From: TK10-74A sp965217625 | Lineage (GTDB): Bacteria; Chloroflexota; Dehalococcoidia; Bin125 | Length of the DNA stretch: 64,000 nt | Direction of reading: 5' to 3' | Assembly (NCBI GenBank): GCA_965217625.1 | Contig: OZ244557.1 | Span: forward strand, 2,356,001-2,420,000 | Shown here: positions 1-8,037 of the stretch, one piece after another | How the letters are laid out: every line of letters begins with the position of its first letter | Numbering within the stretch: the stretch's first letter is position 1 | Program-made: the position numbers and the translations under genes | Notes under the pieces: generated by a model | Told to the model about the DNA's origin: nothing | Seen by the model: only the letters and a program-made list of their open reading frames with translations | Database searches by the model: none

Positions 1-1
1 C

Positions 2-157
2 GACGTCCTGGTTCTGCCCGACAACAGCCGCATCCTGGCGACCCGCATCCCCGGCGCGCAACTGCGTATCGTGCCCGGCGGCGGCCACGCGCTGGTCCAG
101 GAGCGGCCCGCCCTCGCCGGGGCGCTGCTGCGCGACTTCGTCACCGCCCACGCCTAA
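2..157 (+). CDS. alpha/beta hydrolase, C-terminal fragment (gene runs off the left edge)
   Basis: Only the last 51 codons are in the window, read in frame from base 2 to a TAA at 155-157. The visible tail carries the usual end of an alpha/beta-hydrolase fold: an acidic residue followed by VLPDNSR, then IPGAQLRIVPGGGHAL, where the histidine of GGGH is the expected catalytic His, then a final helix ending in LLRDFVTAHA. The substrate cannot be judged because nucleophile and cap lie outside the window. It is followed by a 63-nt gap and the ogt gene on the same strand, which appears to have its own promoter. Confidence 0.72.
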   Translation, partial: DVLVLPDNSRILATRIPGAQLRIVPGGGHALVQERPALAGALLRDFVTAHA

Positions 158-208
158 CCCGGTAGCGCGGTCGTGGCATAACCGATCGGCGCCGACGCTC
201 CCGCCCGC

Positions 209-214
209 TAGACT
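209..214 (+). promoter_or_regulatory. -10 box TAGACT for ogt, leaderless-type
   Basis: TAGACT lies 6 nt before the ATG of ogt and no Shine-Dalgarno sequence is present, so a transcript starting about 7 nt after the box would begin at the start codon. No convincing -35 element is seen. The same hexamer recurs upstream of several other genes in the window. Confidence 0.45.
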
Positions 215-220
215 GCGACC

Positions 221-754
221 ATGCCTCCTCGCGACCGCCCCCTCGCCTACGCGCCGATCGAGACCGCCCTGGGACGGATCCTGGTCGGCTATCGCGGCGA
301 CACCGTCCTGTCGTCCAGCCTCACCCAGACGCCGGCCCAGTTCGCCTCCGCCCTGGGCGAGCGGCACGGCCGTCCCCCCGAGGCCCAGGCCGGCCTGCCC
401 GATGGGCTGCGGGAGCCCGTCCGCACCGCCGTCGAGGGCGGCCCCTGCGTCGTCGACATCGACCTCGCCCCGCTCACGCCCTTCCAGCAGCGTGTCCTGC
501 GCGAGGTCGTCGCCATCCCCCGCGGGCAAACCTGCACGTACGGCGAACTCGCCGAGCGCGTCGGCGCACCGCGTGCGGCCCGCGCCGTGGGCTCGGCCCT
601 GGCGCGCAACCCCGTGCCGCTGCTGATCCCCTGCCACCGCGTCGTCCGCTCCGGCGGCGACGTCGGGAAGTACGGCATGGGCGGCGCGCAGATCAAGAAG
701 CGACTGCTGCGCCGCGAAGGCGCGCTGGGCGCCGCCGGGCGCGTCGTCGCCTGA
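221..754 (+). CDS. ogt: methylated-DNA--protein-cysteine S-methyltransferase
   Basis: DNA repair protein that irreversibly transfers alkyl groups from O6-alkylguanine to its own cysteine. The C-terminal DNA-binding domain is complete: a TPFQQRVL helix (about 86-93), the helix-turn-helix region TYGELAERVG (107-116), the RAVGSALARNP arginine-finger segment (121-131) and the active-site motif PCHRVV at 137-142 with the acceptor Cys138. At 177 residues it has normal Ogt/AdaB length, with a poorly conserved N-terminal half. The ATG has no Shine-Dalgarno sequence but sits just after a TAGACT -10 box. It converges on the LLM flavoprotein gene. Confidence 0.93.
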   Translation: MPPRDRPLAYAPIETALGRILVGYRGDTVLSSSLTQTPAQFASALGERHGRPPEAQAGLPDGLREPVRTAVEGGPCVVDIDLAPLTPFQQRVLREVVAIPRGQTCTYGELAERVGAPRAARAVGSALARNPVPLLIPCHRVVRSGGDVGKYGMGGAQIKKRLLRREGALGAAGRVVA

Positions 755-798
755 CTCCGCCTCGTCCTCGCCTGACCTCGCAGCGTCCTCGCCCGCGC

Positions 799-1737
799 CT
801 AACGGAAGTGCGGCAGCACCTGCTCGGCGAAGAGTTGGGCCGGCTCGATCGTGTCGCGCCCGAAGAACTCCATCATGAACATCGTGCAGCCCAGATCGAC
901 GTGCTGCTGCACGCGCTCCGCGATGCGCTCCGGCGTCCCCGTCAGCGCGATGGGGCCCGCCGGGTCGCCCATGTGCCCGCCGAAGATGCGCTGCGCCCGC
1001 TCCGTCGCGACGGCGGCGCTCGCCTCGTCGGCCGCGATCGTCACCAGCACCTGCTGCGAGATCGTGATCTCGGCCGGATCCCGGCCCACGGCCTCGCAGT
1101 GCCCGCGCAGCACGCCGATCTTGTGCGCCAACTGCTCGTGCGTCCCGGCCGCGTTGTTCCAGATGTCGGCGTGCTGCGCCGCCAGCTTCAGCGTGACTTT
1201 CTCGCCGCCGCCGCCCAGCAGCAGCGGCACGCGGCGGCTTGGCTTGGGCAGACAGACCAGGTTCTCCGTGCGGAAGTACTGGCCGTCGTAGCTCAGCGAC
1301 TCCGTGTCCTCGTCCCACATGCCGCGCAGCAGCTCCACCGCCTCGCGCATCTGCCCCAGGCGATCGCGGGTGTTGGGGAACGGCATGTTGAAGTCGGTGT
1401 ACTCGCGCGGCATCCAGCCCGCGCCGATCCCCGCGATGATGCGGCCGTCGCTGATGTGGTCGACGGTCGCGATCACCTTGCCCAGATGCGCGGGGTTGCG
1501 CATGCCCGCCGGAGTCACCAGCGTGCCGATCTCCACGCGCTCCGTGCTGGCCGCCAGCGCCGCCACCTCCGACCACGCTTCCAGGATTGGAATGCTGGGC
1601 GACTGCGGCCCGTAGAGGTGGTCGTTGACCCAGATCGAGTCGTACCCCATCTCCTCGAACGCCGTCGCGGCGCGGCGGGCGTCGGCCCAACTGCGCTTGA
1701 TCTGGGGCGTCATCACCCCGAAGTGTGCCTGGCTCAT
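799..1737 (-). CDS. LLM class F420- or FMN-dependent oxidoreductase (luciferase-like)
   Basis: Luciferase-like (beta/alpha)8 barrel protein of 312 residues. The N-terminal strand is FGVMTPQ, followed by YDSIWVNDHL (about 32-41), typical of F420-type LLM enzymes. The core has IGTLVTPAGMRNPAHLGK, then DHISDGRIIAGIGAGWMPREY (family signature GxGxGW) and PLLLGGGGEK, the phosphate-binding segment. The family uses F420 or FMN for hydride transfer or monooxygenation; the substrate is unknown. The ATG at 1737 is preceded by GGGGAAGGACCGCAGCG, a good ribosome site, so the longer upstream frame is not used. It is divergent from the SRPBCC gene. Confidence 0.88.
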   Translation of the reverse strand: MSQAHFGVMTPQIKRSWADARRAATAFEEMGYDSIWVNDHLYGPQSPSIPILEAWSEVAALAASTERVEIGTLVTPAGMRNPAHLGKVIATVDHISDGRIIAGIGAGWMPREYTDFNMPFPNTRDRLGQMREAVELLRGMWDEDTESLSYDGQYFRTENLVCLPKPSRRVPLLLGGGGEKVTLKLAAQHADIWNNAAGTHEQLAHKIGVLRGHCEAVGRDPAEITISQQVLVTIAADEASAAVATERAQRIFGGHMGDPAGPIALTGTPERIAERVQQHVDLGCTMFMMEFFGRDTIEPAQLFAEQVLPHFR

Positions 1738-1843
1738 CGCTGCGGTCCTTCCCCGTGCCTGCGCTCGCGTCGCAACCGGGGCGAGGGTAGCTGCCGCAGT
1801 CCGCGGATGCGAGCAGCCCGCGCCCGACCGGGGGCCCGCGCGG

Positions 1844-1849
1844 TATGAT
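1844..1849 (+). promoter_or_regulatory. -10 box TATGAT for the SRPBCC gene
   Basis: TATGAT lies 20 nt before the ATG at 1870, in an otherwise GC-rich stretch. A short leader carrying AAGGAG would result. No clear -35 element was identified. Confidence 0.4.
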
Positions 1850-1869
1850 CCACGCCCAAGGAGTGACGC

Positions 1870-2340
1870 ATGCGCTGGCTGGCCGCCACGACGAGCGTCG
1901 AGATCGAACGGCCGATTGACGACGTCTGGGCGTTCGTGACCGACATCGGGAACATGCCCCACTGGGTCGATGGCGTGTCGGAGGCGATCCTGACGCCGGA
2001 GGCGGATGCCGCGGCGTCGCCCCTGGAGGTCGGGACGCCGTTCATGAGCCAGTACACCTACGCCGGCCGCCGCCACACGATGGAGTACGTCGTGACCGTC
2101 CTGGAGCCGCCGGGCCACTACGCGCTGGAGTCCACCGCGGGCCCCTACCCCGTCGAACTGCGGCTGCGGCTGTCGGCGGGCGCCGGAGGCGCGGTGACGC
2201 TGGAGAAGACCACCCGCGCCGGCTCGGACGGCATGATCACGAGCGCGATGTTCCTCCTGCTCGGCCCGCTGCTGCACCGCATGATGCGCAAGCAGATGTC
2301 GAAGGAACTCGCCCGCTGCAAGGCGGCCTGCGAGGGCTGA
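1870..2340 (+). CDS. SRPBCC family (polyketide cyclase/START-like) protein
   Basis: A 156-residue single-domain helix-grip protein. The start of the fold is clear: TSVEIERPIDDVWAFVTDIGNMPHW, the usual strand-helix opening with a conserved tryptophan. The middle reads YTYAGRRHTMEYVVTVLEPP and YALESTAGPYPVELRLRL (alternating beta strands). A long C-terminal helix (MFLLLGPLLHRMMRKQMSKEL) closes the hydrophobic pocket. Members bind small hydrophobic ligands; no specific ligand can be assigned. AAGGAG stands 7 nt before the ATG. It converges on the Lon-like gene. Confidence 0.85.
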   Translation: MRWLAATTSVEIERPIDDVWAFVTDIGNMPHWVDGVSEAILTPEADAAASPLEVGTPFMSQYTYAGRRHTMEYVVTVLEPPGHYALESTAGPYPVELRLRLSAGAGGAVTLEKTTRAGSDGMITSAMFLLLGPLLHRMMRKQMSKELARCKAACEG

Positions 2341-2366
2341 GCGGGACCGATCCGCGCGCGCCCGTG

Positions 2367-4832
2367 TCAGGCGTCGGACGGCGTCCGCACGGGGATGGCC
2401 GCCGGCGGCGCGGGTCGCATCGCGGCCAGCGCGCCAGTGACGCCGCGGAAGATGCTGCCGGGCGGATAGACGCCGTCCGTGCCGGCGACGCCCGCCTCCC
2501 GGCCGGTGAGGATGCGCAGCCCCTCTTCGACCCGCGTGACGGCCCAGATGTGGAACTGCCCCGCCGCCACGGCCCGCACCACATCGTCGCGCAGCGTCAG
2601 GCTGCGCCGATTGGCGTGCGGGATGATGACGCCCTGCTGCCCGGTCAGCCCGGCCTCGGCGCAGACGTCGAAGAAGCCCTCCACCTTCTCGGTCACGCCG
2701 CCCACGGGCTGAATGTTGCCGAACTGATCGACGGAGCCCGTGACCGCCAGGTCCTGCCGGATCGGGACCCGCGCCAGCGACGTCAGGATGGCGTAGAGCT
2801 CGGCCGAGGAGGCGCTGTCGCCGTCGACCTCGGCGTAGCTCTGCTCGAAGGTCAGCGAGGCCGAGAAGGACAGCGGATGCTCGCGGCCGAAGGTGCCGAT
2901 CAGGAAGCCGTTGAGCACGAGGATGCCCTTCGAGTGGATGGCGCCGCTGCGCTCCACCTCCCGCTCGATGTTGATCACCCCGGCCGTGCCCGCTCCGGTG
3001 CGGCAGGTGATGCGGCTGGGCGTGCCGAACATGTGCTCGCCGATACCGAACACGGCCAGGCCGTTGACCTGGCCCATCACGGAGCCGCTCGTCTCGATGT
3101 GCAGCGAGCCCTCCGCGATCGAGCGCCGGATGCGGTCCGGGACGAGGTCCGAGCGGCGGCGCATCGCGGCCAGGGCGTCGCGGACATGGGCCGCGCTGAT
3201 GCCCCGGTCGCCGGCCATCACGGCCCGCTGGTTGGCTTCTTCGCAGAGGTCCTGGATGGCCCCGTAGCGGGTGCTGAGCCGGTCCTGCCGCCCGGCCAGC
3301 CGGTTGCCGTAGCGCAGGACCTCCACCAGCGCGCCCTGGTCGAACTGGCGCAGCGCGCAGTCATCGCAGGAGCGACGCACGAACGCGATGTAGGCGCGGA
3401 TGGCGTCCTCGTCGATCGGCGTGTCCGGCTCGAACTCCGCCCGGATCTTGAAGAGATCGCCGAAGTCGGGGTCGGCCGCCTGGAGCAGGCCGATGGTGGC
3501 GGGCGAGCCGATCAGGACGACCTTCAGGTCGAGCGGAATCGGCTCCGGGATCAGATGCACGACCGGGAACGGCCCGGCCGCCTCGCCGATCTCCTCGACG
3601 CGGACCTGCCCGTCGCGCAGCGATTGCTTGAGCTTGCGCCACGACCGCGGGTCGCTGAGCAGGTCCTCGGCCTGCAGGATCAGGTAGCCGCCGTTGGCCA
3701 GGTGCACCGCGCCCGGACGGATCATCGTAAAATCGGTCGTCATCGAACCGTAGCGCGGCTCGTAGTCCAAGCGGCCGAACAGATTCGAATAGGTGGGCTG
3801 TGCCTCGTCGACGATGGGCGCATGCGGCGCCGGTTGCTCGCCGTGCGTGACGAACAAGTTGACCGCGTAGCGCCGAAAGATCGCCTCGCGGGGGTCTTGC
3901 CCGGCCCGGGCGCCCGGCGGGCCGGGCGGCCCCGCGGGCGGCGCCTCCGCCGCCGCCAGGCGCCGCAGCGTGTCGATGTTGTCCAGGATGTCCTGCTCGA
4001 TCGCGGCGAAGTGGGCGGCCAGCTCGGGCTGGGGGTGCTGCTCGCGGAGTTCGTCGAGCACGGGACCGCTGACGAAGCGGGCCACCTCGCGGTTCAGCGC
4101 CTCCAGGGCGTCGCGGGCGCGCCCCTCCAGACGCCGCAACTCGCGCAGCACCCGGTTCGACGCCTCTTGCACGTGGCCGGCGCGCTGCTCCAACTCCCGC
4201 CGCGTCGTCTCCGGGAGCTGCGGGAACGCCTCCGGCGGGATCGGCTGGCCGTCGTCGCCGCGTGGCAGGCTGACGAAGCCGCTCGGCGTCAGCGAGACTA
4301 CGAAGCCCTGCTCCGCCGCGACGCGCTGCAAGCCCTCCAGGACCTGTTCGCGCTCCCGCATCACGCCCTGCAGCGCCTGTGTGCGCCGCTGGTCGTACGA
4401 CTCGTCGTCGAACACGGTGGGGAGATCCTTGCCCAAGGTGTCGACGAGGCGGGCCAAATCGCGCTTGAGGTCGTCGCCGGTGGCGCTGGGCAGCGCGACC
4501 GCGCGGGGGCGGTAGGGGTCGTCGAAGTTGTGGAGGTAGCACCAGTCGCGCACCGGGGGGCGCCCCTGCGCGGCGGCGTGCACCAATCCCGCGACCGCCG
4601 TCTTGCGGCCCGACGACCGCTGCCCGGCCACCGCGATGTTGTAGCCCTCGGCCTCCACGCTGAGCCCGAAGCTGATCGCCTCCAGCGCCCGGTCCTGCCC
4701 GGCCACGCGCGCCAGCGGTTCGATGCTGCTCGTCGAGGCCGGGATCAACCCGTCGGCGTACTGCGCGCGCAACTCGCGGGGCCCCAACTCGAGCGAGCCG
4801 AGGTCGAGGTCATCGCCGCCGCTGCCGCTCAT
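2367..4832 (-). CDS. Lon-family ATP-dependent serine protease (LonB/YcbZ-like)
   Basis: AAA+ protease of 821 residues that would degrade misfolded or regulatory proteins. A Walker A-like loop is at 70-79 (GQRSSGRKTA; the serine-arginine form is usual in this subfamily), followed by a helical insert of about 120-300 rich in Arg/Glu, and GGYLILQAED at 381-390 as the Walker B region. The Lon proteolytic domain occupies about 570-790, with GDSASSAE at 671-678 (catalytic Ser673) and GGVTEKVEGF at 711-720 (catalytic Lys716). There is no N-terminal LAN substrate domain, so this is not classical LonA. The ATG at 4832 has GGAGGTGGGCGGG ahead of it and a TATACT box 35 nt upstream, so the in-frame GTG at 4892 is less likely. 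Confidence 0.9.
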   Translation of the reverse strand: MSGSGGDDLDLGSLELGPRELRAQYADGLIPASTSSIEPLARVAGQDRALEAISFGLSVEAEGYNIAVAGQRSSGRKTAVAGLVHAAAQGRPPVRDWCYLHNFDDPYRPRAVALPSATGDDLKRDLARLVDTLGKDLPTVFDDESYDQRRTQALQGVMREREQVLEGLQRVAAEQGFVVSLTPSGFVSLPRGDDGQPIPPEAFPQLPETTRRELEQRAGHVQEASNRVLRELRRLEGRARDALEALNREVARFVSGPVLDELREQHPQPELAAHFAAIEQDILDNIDTLRRLAAAEAPPAGPPGPPGARAGQDPREAIFRRYAVNLFVTHGEQPAPHAPIVDEAQPTYSNLFGRLDYEPRYGSMTTDFTMIRPGAVHLANGGYLILQAEDLLSDPRSWRKLKQSLRDGQVRVEEIGEAAGPFPVVHLIPEPIPLDLKVVLIGSPATIGLLQAADPDFGDLFKIRAEFEPDTPIDEDAIRAYIAFVRRSCDDCALRQFDQGALVEVLRYGNRLAGRQDRLSTRYGAIQDLCEEANQRAVMAGDRGISAAHVRDALAAMRRRSDLVPDRIRRSIAEGSLHIETSGSVMGQVNGLAVFGIGEHMFGTPSRITCRTGAGTAGVINIEREVERSGAIHSKGILVLNGFLIGTFGREHPLSFSASLTFEQSYAEVDGDSASSAELYAILTSLARVPIRQDLAVTGSVDQFGNIQPVGGVTEKVEGFFDVCAEAGLTGQQGVIIPHANRRSLTLRDDVVRAVAAGQFHIWAVTRVEEGLRILTGREAGVAGTDGVYPPGSIFRGVTGALAAMRPAPPAAIPVRTPSDA

Positions 4833-4866
4833 CCCGCCCACCTCCGCGCCGTCGTGATCCGACGCG

Positions 4867-4872
4867 AGTATA
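4867..4872 (-). promoter_or_regulatory. -10 box TATACT for the Lon-like protease
   Basis: Read on the minus strand the hexamer is TATACT, one of the best -10 matches in the window. It lies between the sigma factor stop and the protease start, giving a leader of about 25-30 nt that contains GGAGGT. It supports the start at 4832 and transcription separate from the sigma gene. Confidence 0.5.
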
Positions 4873-4934
4873 TCCGGGGCGGGGCCGGGCACCGGGCGTC
4901 GCGCCGTCGTCTGGCGTTCCCGCTAATCCAGCCG

Positions 4935-6443
4935 CTAGTCCAGGTAGTCGCGCAGGCGGCCGGCCCGCGAGGGGTGGCGCAGCTTGGCCAGCGCCTTGGT
5001 CTCGATCTGGCGAATCCGCTCCCGGGTGAGGTGGAACAGCTCGCCCACCTCCGACAGGGTGCGGCTGCGACCGTCGGCCAGGCCGAAGCGCAACTCCAGC
5101 ACCTGGCGCTCGCGCGGCGTGAGCTCCTCCAGCACCTCGCCCAGCGCCTCCCGCATCAGCTTGCGGTCGACCTGGTCCGGGGGCGCCGGCGCGCCTTCGT
5201 CCTCGATGAAGCTGCCCAGCGTGTCGGCGTCGTCCTCGACGCCGACGGGGGAGTCCAGCGAGGCCGGCTCCAGGCTGGCCTTGAGGATCTCGCGCACCCG
5301 CTCCTCCGGCAGCTCCATGATATCGGCCAATTCGGACGGGGCCGGCTCGCGACCGTACTCCTGCACGAAGCGGCGGCTGGCGCGGTTGAGCTTGTTGAGC
5401 ACTTCCGTCAGGTGGACGGGGATGCGGATCGTGCGCGACTTGTCGGCGATGGCCCGCGTCACGGCCTGCCGAATCCACCAGGTGGCGTAGGTGGAGAACT
5501 TGTAGCCCTTGCGGTAGTCGAACTTCTCCACGCCGCGGAAGAGGCCAATGTTGCCCTCCTGGATCAGGTCCAGCAGGCTCAGGCCGCGGCCGGCGTACTT
5601 CTTCGACACCGCGACCACCAGCCGCAGGTTGGCCTCGATCAGGTGCGTCTCGGCCTCGTGGGCCTCCCGCTTGATGCGGTCGAAGTGGCGCTCGAAGCGC
5701 GGCTCCAGCGACGCCAGCTCCGCGGCCAGCGTCGGGCTGGGCGCGAGCAGCGCTTCGTCGCCCAGGAGTGCGCGGCAGCGATCGAGCAGCTTCACGTCGA
5801 GCAGGTGCGCCACCACCGAGAGCTGCACCAGGAGCGTGGCCGCCTCGGCCTCGTCGACGCGGCGGGCGCGCTGCACGCGCTCCCGCATCTCCTCGTTCAT
5901 CTCGCCGTCGATGCGCCCGCGGAAGCCGGGGTCGTGGATCAGCGTCAGTTGGGAGCGCTTGCCCCAGCGCAGCGAACGGCCGATCGCGACCGAGACCGGC
6001 CGCAGGTGCTCGAGCTGCTCCAGCAGCGCGACCCAGACCTCCGCCCCGCTGGGGTCGTGGCCCAGGCGCTCGCTGAGGCGCTCCTCGACATCGTGAATCC
6101 AGTTGCCGTCCTCCAGCTGCCGGGACAGGCGGCGCTCGTCCGCGGCGGTGAGCAGGTCCACCCGGCCGATCTCGGAGAGGTACTGGCGGACGGCGTCCTC
6201 GCCGGCGCCGGTCAGGTCTTCCACGCCGCGCGTGGGACGCGGCGGGGCGACGCCGGTCAGCCAGACGGGCGGCGGGCTGCTGCCCGTGTCGCCGCGACGC
6301 GCCCGGGCGGCGCGCCGGCGGGCCGCGGCCTTCTCGGTGCTGGGGGCCGTGCGATCAACCGGACGCGCGGCGCTCTCGCGGCGGACGCGCCGGGCGACGC
6401 GCTTCAGGGGCTTACTCGTGGGTTTGACGGTGATGTTGCTCAT
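4935..6443 (-). CDS. RNA polymerase sigma factor, RpoD/SigA type
   Basis: A 502-residue group 1/2 sigma-70 factor. Region 1.2 is at about 83-110 (DAVRQYLSEIG). Regions 2.1-2.4 run about 268-332, with NLRLVVAVSKKYAGRGL, DLIQEGNIGLFRGVEKFDY and YKFSTYATWWIRQAVTRAI (-10 recognition). Region 3 has IRIPVHLTEVLNKL (about 340-352). Region 4 covers about 430-502, with LTPRERQVLELRFGL and the -35 helix-turn-helix LTRERIRQIETKALAKLRHP. The N-terminus is very basic (1-50), and a non-conserved segment of about 120-260 separates 1.2 from 2. A second primary-like sigma elsewhere cannot be excluded, so no symbol is given. The recurrent TAnnnT -10 boxes in this window would suit such a factor. Confidence 0.93.
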   Translation of the reverse strand: MSNITVKPTSKPLKRVARRVRRESAARPVDRTAPSTEKAAARRRAARARRGDTGSSPPPVWLTGVAPPRPTRGVEDLTGAGEDAVRQYLSEIGRVDLLTAADERRLSRQLEDGNWIHDVEERLSERLGHDPSGAEVWVALLEQLEHLRPVSVAIGRSLRWGKRSQLTLIHDPGFRGRIDGEMNEEMRERVQRARRVDEAEAATLLVQLSVVAHLLDVKLLDRCRALLGDEALLAPSPTLAAELASLEPRFERHFDRIKREAHEAETHLIEANLRLVVAVSKKYAGRGLSLLDLIQEGNIGLFRGVEKFDYRKGYKFSTYATWWIRQAVTRAIADKSRTIRIPVHLTEVLNKLNRASRRFVQEYGREPAPSELADIMELPEERVREILKASLEPASLDSPVGVEDDADTLGSFIEDEGAPAPPDQVDRKLMREALGEVLEELTPRERQVLELRFGLADGRSRTLSEVGELFHLTRERIRQIETKALAKLRHPSRAGRLRDYLD

Positions 6444-6573
6444 GTCCCTCTTGGACTTCGTTGCACCCGGGTTCCGGACGGGTGGGCGGGGGAGTGGAGG
6501 CGGCGCGCCGGGCGGTCTTGGAAGCGGATCGGGGCCGGGGGCCGTCGATCCGGGTGGCGCGGCCGGGTGGGGC

Positions 6574-6756
6574 CTAGCGGTCCCGAAAGCGACCGCGCCC
6601 GGCGTGGGTCCCGCCGCGCCCGCCGCGCTGGAGTTCCGGCAGGCCGTCGCGGAGGAAACTGCGATGGCCCTTGCGGTGGTCCAGGTTCGCGGGCTGGCGG
6701 TCGGGATCCGCGGTATTGCCGCCGCTGCGGCGATGTCGCTTACGTGGCTTGGTCAT
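6574..6756 (-). CDS. small basic protein of unknown function
   Basis: A 60-codon ORF beginning MTKPRKRHRRSGG and rich in Arg, Lys, His and Gly (for example HRKGHRSF and GRGRFRDR). It is preceded by AAAGGACCAGC, a good ribosome site. It lies 130 nt upstream of the sigma factor on the same strand and about 210 nt downstream of a TAGACT box, so it could be the first gene of the sigma transcript. No domain is recognised. It could bind nucleic acid or ribosomes because of its charge, but in such GC-rich DNA an Arg/Gly-rich frame can also arise by chance. Confidence 0.42.
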   Translation of the reverse strand: MTKPRKRHRRSGGNTADPDRQPANLDHRKGHRSFLRDGLPELQRGGRGGTHAGRGRFRDR

Positions 6757-6969
6757 GCTGGTCCTTTGGCGGTTCCTGCGCCGCGGGTTCCCTCGTGCGG
6801 GGCCGGAGATGGGCCGCTGGCACGTCCGGTCCGCGGTCTTGCTCGGGTGTGGACTGCCGTCAGTGGATTGCCGGCTGCGCACTGCCGGAGTGGGACTGCC
6901 CGGCGCTGGCGTGCCGCGACGGCCGTCCTACCCGGATCGGCCTGCGCGGACCGGTCGGAACTCACCCTG

Positions 6970-7000
6970 AGTCTACCACACGCGGGTTTCGCGCCCGCGT
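6970..7000 (-). promoter_or_regulatory. -10 box TAGACT with overlapping perfect inverted repeat (possible operator)
   Basis: On the minus strand TAGACT (6975-6970) is directed toward the small ORF and the sigma gene. Immediately upstream, where spacer and -35 should be, is a perfect 7-bp inverted repeat ACGCGGG-N7-CCCGCGT (6980-7000). No T-tract follows it, so it does not look like a terminator of the crotonase gene ending at 7058. The remainder of 6757-7057 (about 300 bases) holds nothing else I can recognise. Confidence 0.38.
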
Positions 7001-7057
7001 CACGCAGGTAACGCCGGGGCCGCGACCTCCGATACGCACCCGGGCTCGCGAGGGCCG

Positions 7058-7903
7058 CTAGGAGAGTTCCAACGCCGGGAAGTGGGGATCGCGACGCTCC
7101 TGGAAGGCCGCCACCCCCTCGGCGAAGTCCGGCCACGCCATCGACTCCCGGATGCGCTCCTCCCCGTCGTCCATTGCCGGGCCCAGCGGCCGCATCAGGT
7201 CGCGGTAGGTCTGCTGCTTGATGTGCATCAGCGAGCGCGGCGACGCCGTCCGCGCCAGCGTGCGGATGTAGCCCTTGGCCGCGTCCAGCAGCTCCTCGGC
7301 GGGCACGACCTCGTTGACCAGGCCGCAGTCCTTCGCCTCCTGCGCCGAGACGCGCCGGCCGGTCCACATCATGTCCAGCGCCCGCGCGTGCCCCATCAGC
7401 CGCGGCAGCAGCCACGTCGTCGCGTGCTCCCCGCTCAGCCCACGCTGCGCGAAGGAGTTGACGAAGAACGCGTTCTCCGCCGCGAAGCGGACGTCGCACG
7501 CCGCTGCGAACGAGAGGCCCATGCCGGCTGCCGGACCGTTGATCGCCCCCACCACCGGCTTGCGCACCGCCATCACGAACGTCACCGACTTCTCGTAGTC
7601 CGCGTCCCGGTCCGCGCCGCCGGGAGTCAGCGTCTCCTCGACCTCACTCAGGACGGCGTCCGAGCCCGCCGCGGCCAGATCCTTGAGGCCGCCCATGTCG
7701 GCGCCGGCGCAGAAGCCGCGGCCCGCTCCCGTGAGCACGATGCCCACCACGGACGTGTCCCGCTCCGCCGTGGCCATGGCGTGCCGCAGTTCGGCCAGCA
7801 TCGCCCCGCCGAGCGCGTTCAGCCGTTCGGGCCGGTTGAGCGTGATCACGGCCACCGGGCCGTCCACCTCGTAGCGAATGGCCGTGTACGTACCTGTCGT
7901 CAT
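7058..7903 (-). CDS. enoyl-CoA hydratase/isomerase family protein (crotonase)
   Basis: A 281-residue crotonase-fold enzyme acting on an acyl-CoA thioester. It opens with VAVITLNRPERLNAL (about 15-29). The first oxyanion-hole loop is RGFCAGADMGGL (about 64-75) and the second is INGPAAGMGLSFAAACD (about 118-134). LSGEHATTWLLPRLMG follows and carries the position where catalytic glutamates lie in hydratases. An insertion (LAAAGSDAVLSEVEETL) sits after the first loop. GGAGGAAGG lies 8 nt before the ATG at 7903, which rejects the longer frame from 7954. Substrate unknown. It is divergent from the MaoC-like gene. Confidence 0.9.
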   Translation of the reverse strand: MTTGTYTAIRYEVDGPVAVITLNRPERLNALGGAMLAELRHAMATAERDTSVVGIVLTGAGRGFCAGADMGGLKDLAAAGSDAVLSEVEETLTPGGADRDADYEKSVTFVMAVRKPVVGAINGPAAGMGLSFAAACDVRFAAENAFFVNSFAQRGLSGEHATTWLLPRLMGHARALDMMWTGRRVSAQEAKDCGLVNEVVPAEELLDAAKGYIRTLARTASPRSLMHIKQQTYRDLMRPLGPAMDDGEERIRESMAWPDFAEGVAAFQERRDPHFPALELS

Positions 7904-7998
7904 CTCGATGCCTTCCTCCGCTGGCGCCCCGCCCGGTGCGGACACGCTGCGCATCGTGGGGAGTGTACCCGACCGCGACCCCGCCGAGGCCCCGCTCC

Positions 7999-8028
7999 AT
8001 GACGCAAGCCGCCGGGTTCGGCTAACCT
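7999..8028 (+). promoter_or_regulatory. putative promoter ATGACG-N18-TAACCT, leaderless-type
   Basis: ATGACG (7999-8004) and TAACCT (8023-8028) are separated by 18 nt, and the -10 box ends 9 nt before the ATG at 8038, which has no ribosome site. A transcript from here would start at or next to the start codon. Confidence 0.42.
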
Positions 8029-8037
8029 GACGGCACG

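Noticed and set aside
6980..7000. Hairpin as a rho-independent terminator of the crotonase at 7058
   Set aside because: No T-run follows on the minus strand, and the hairpin abuts a TAGACT box, so an operator-like role is preferred.
2364..7061. Plus-strand ORF of 1565 codons across the protease and sigma genes
   Set aside because: It is antisense to two genes with unmistakable Lon and sigma-70 motifs. Its own translation shows no family features.
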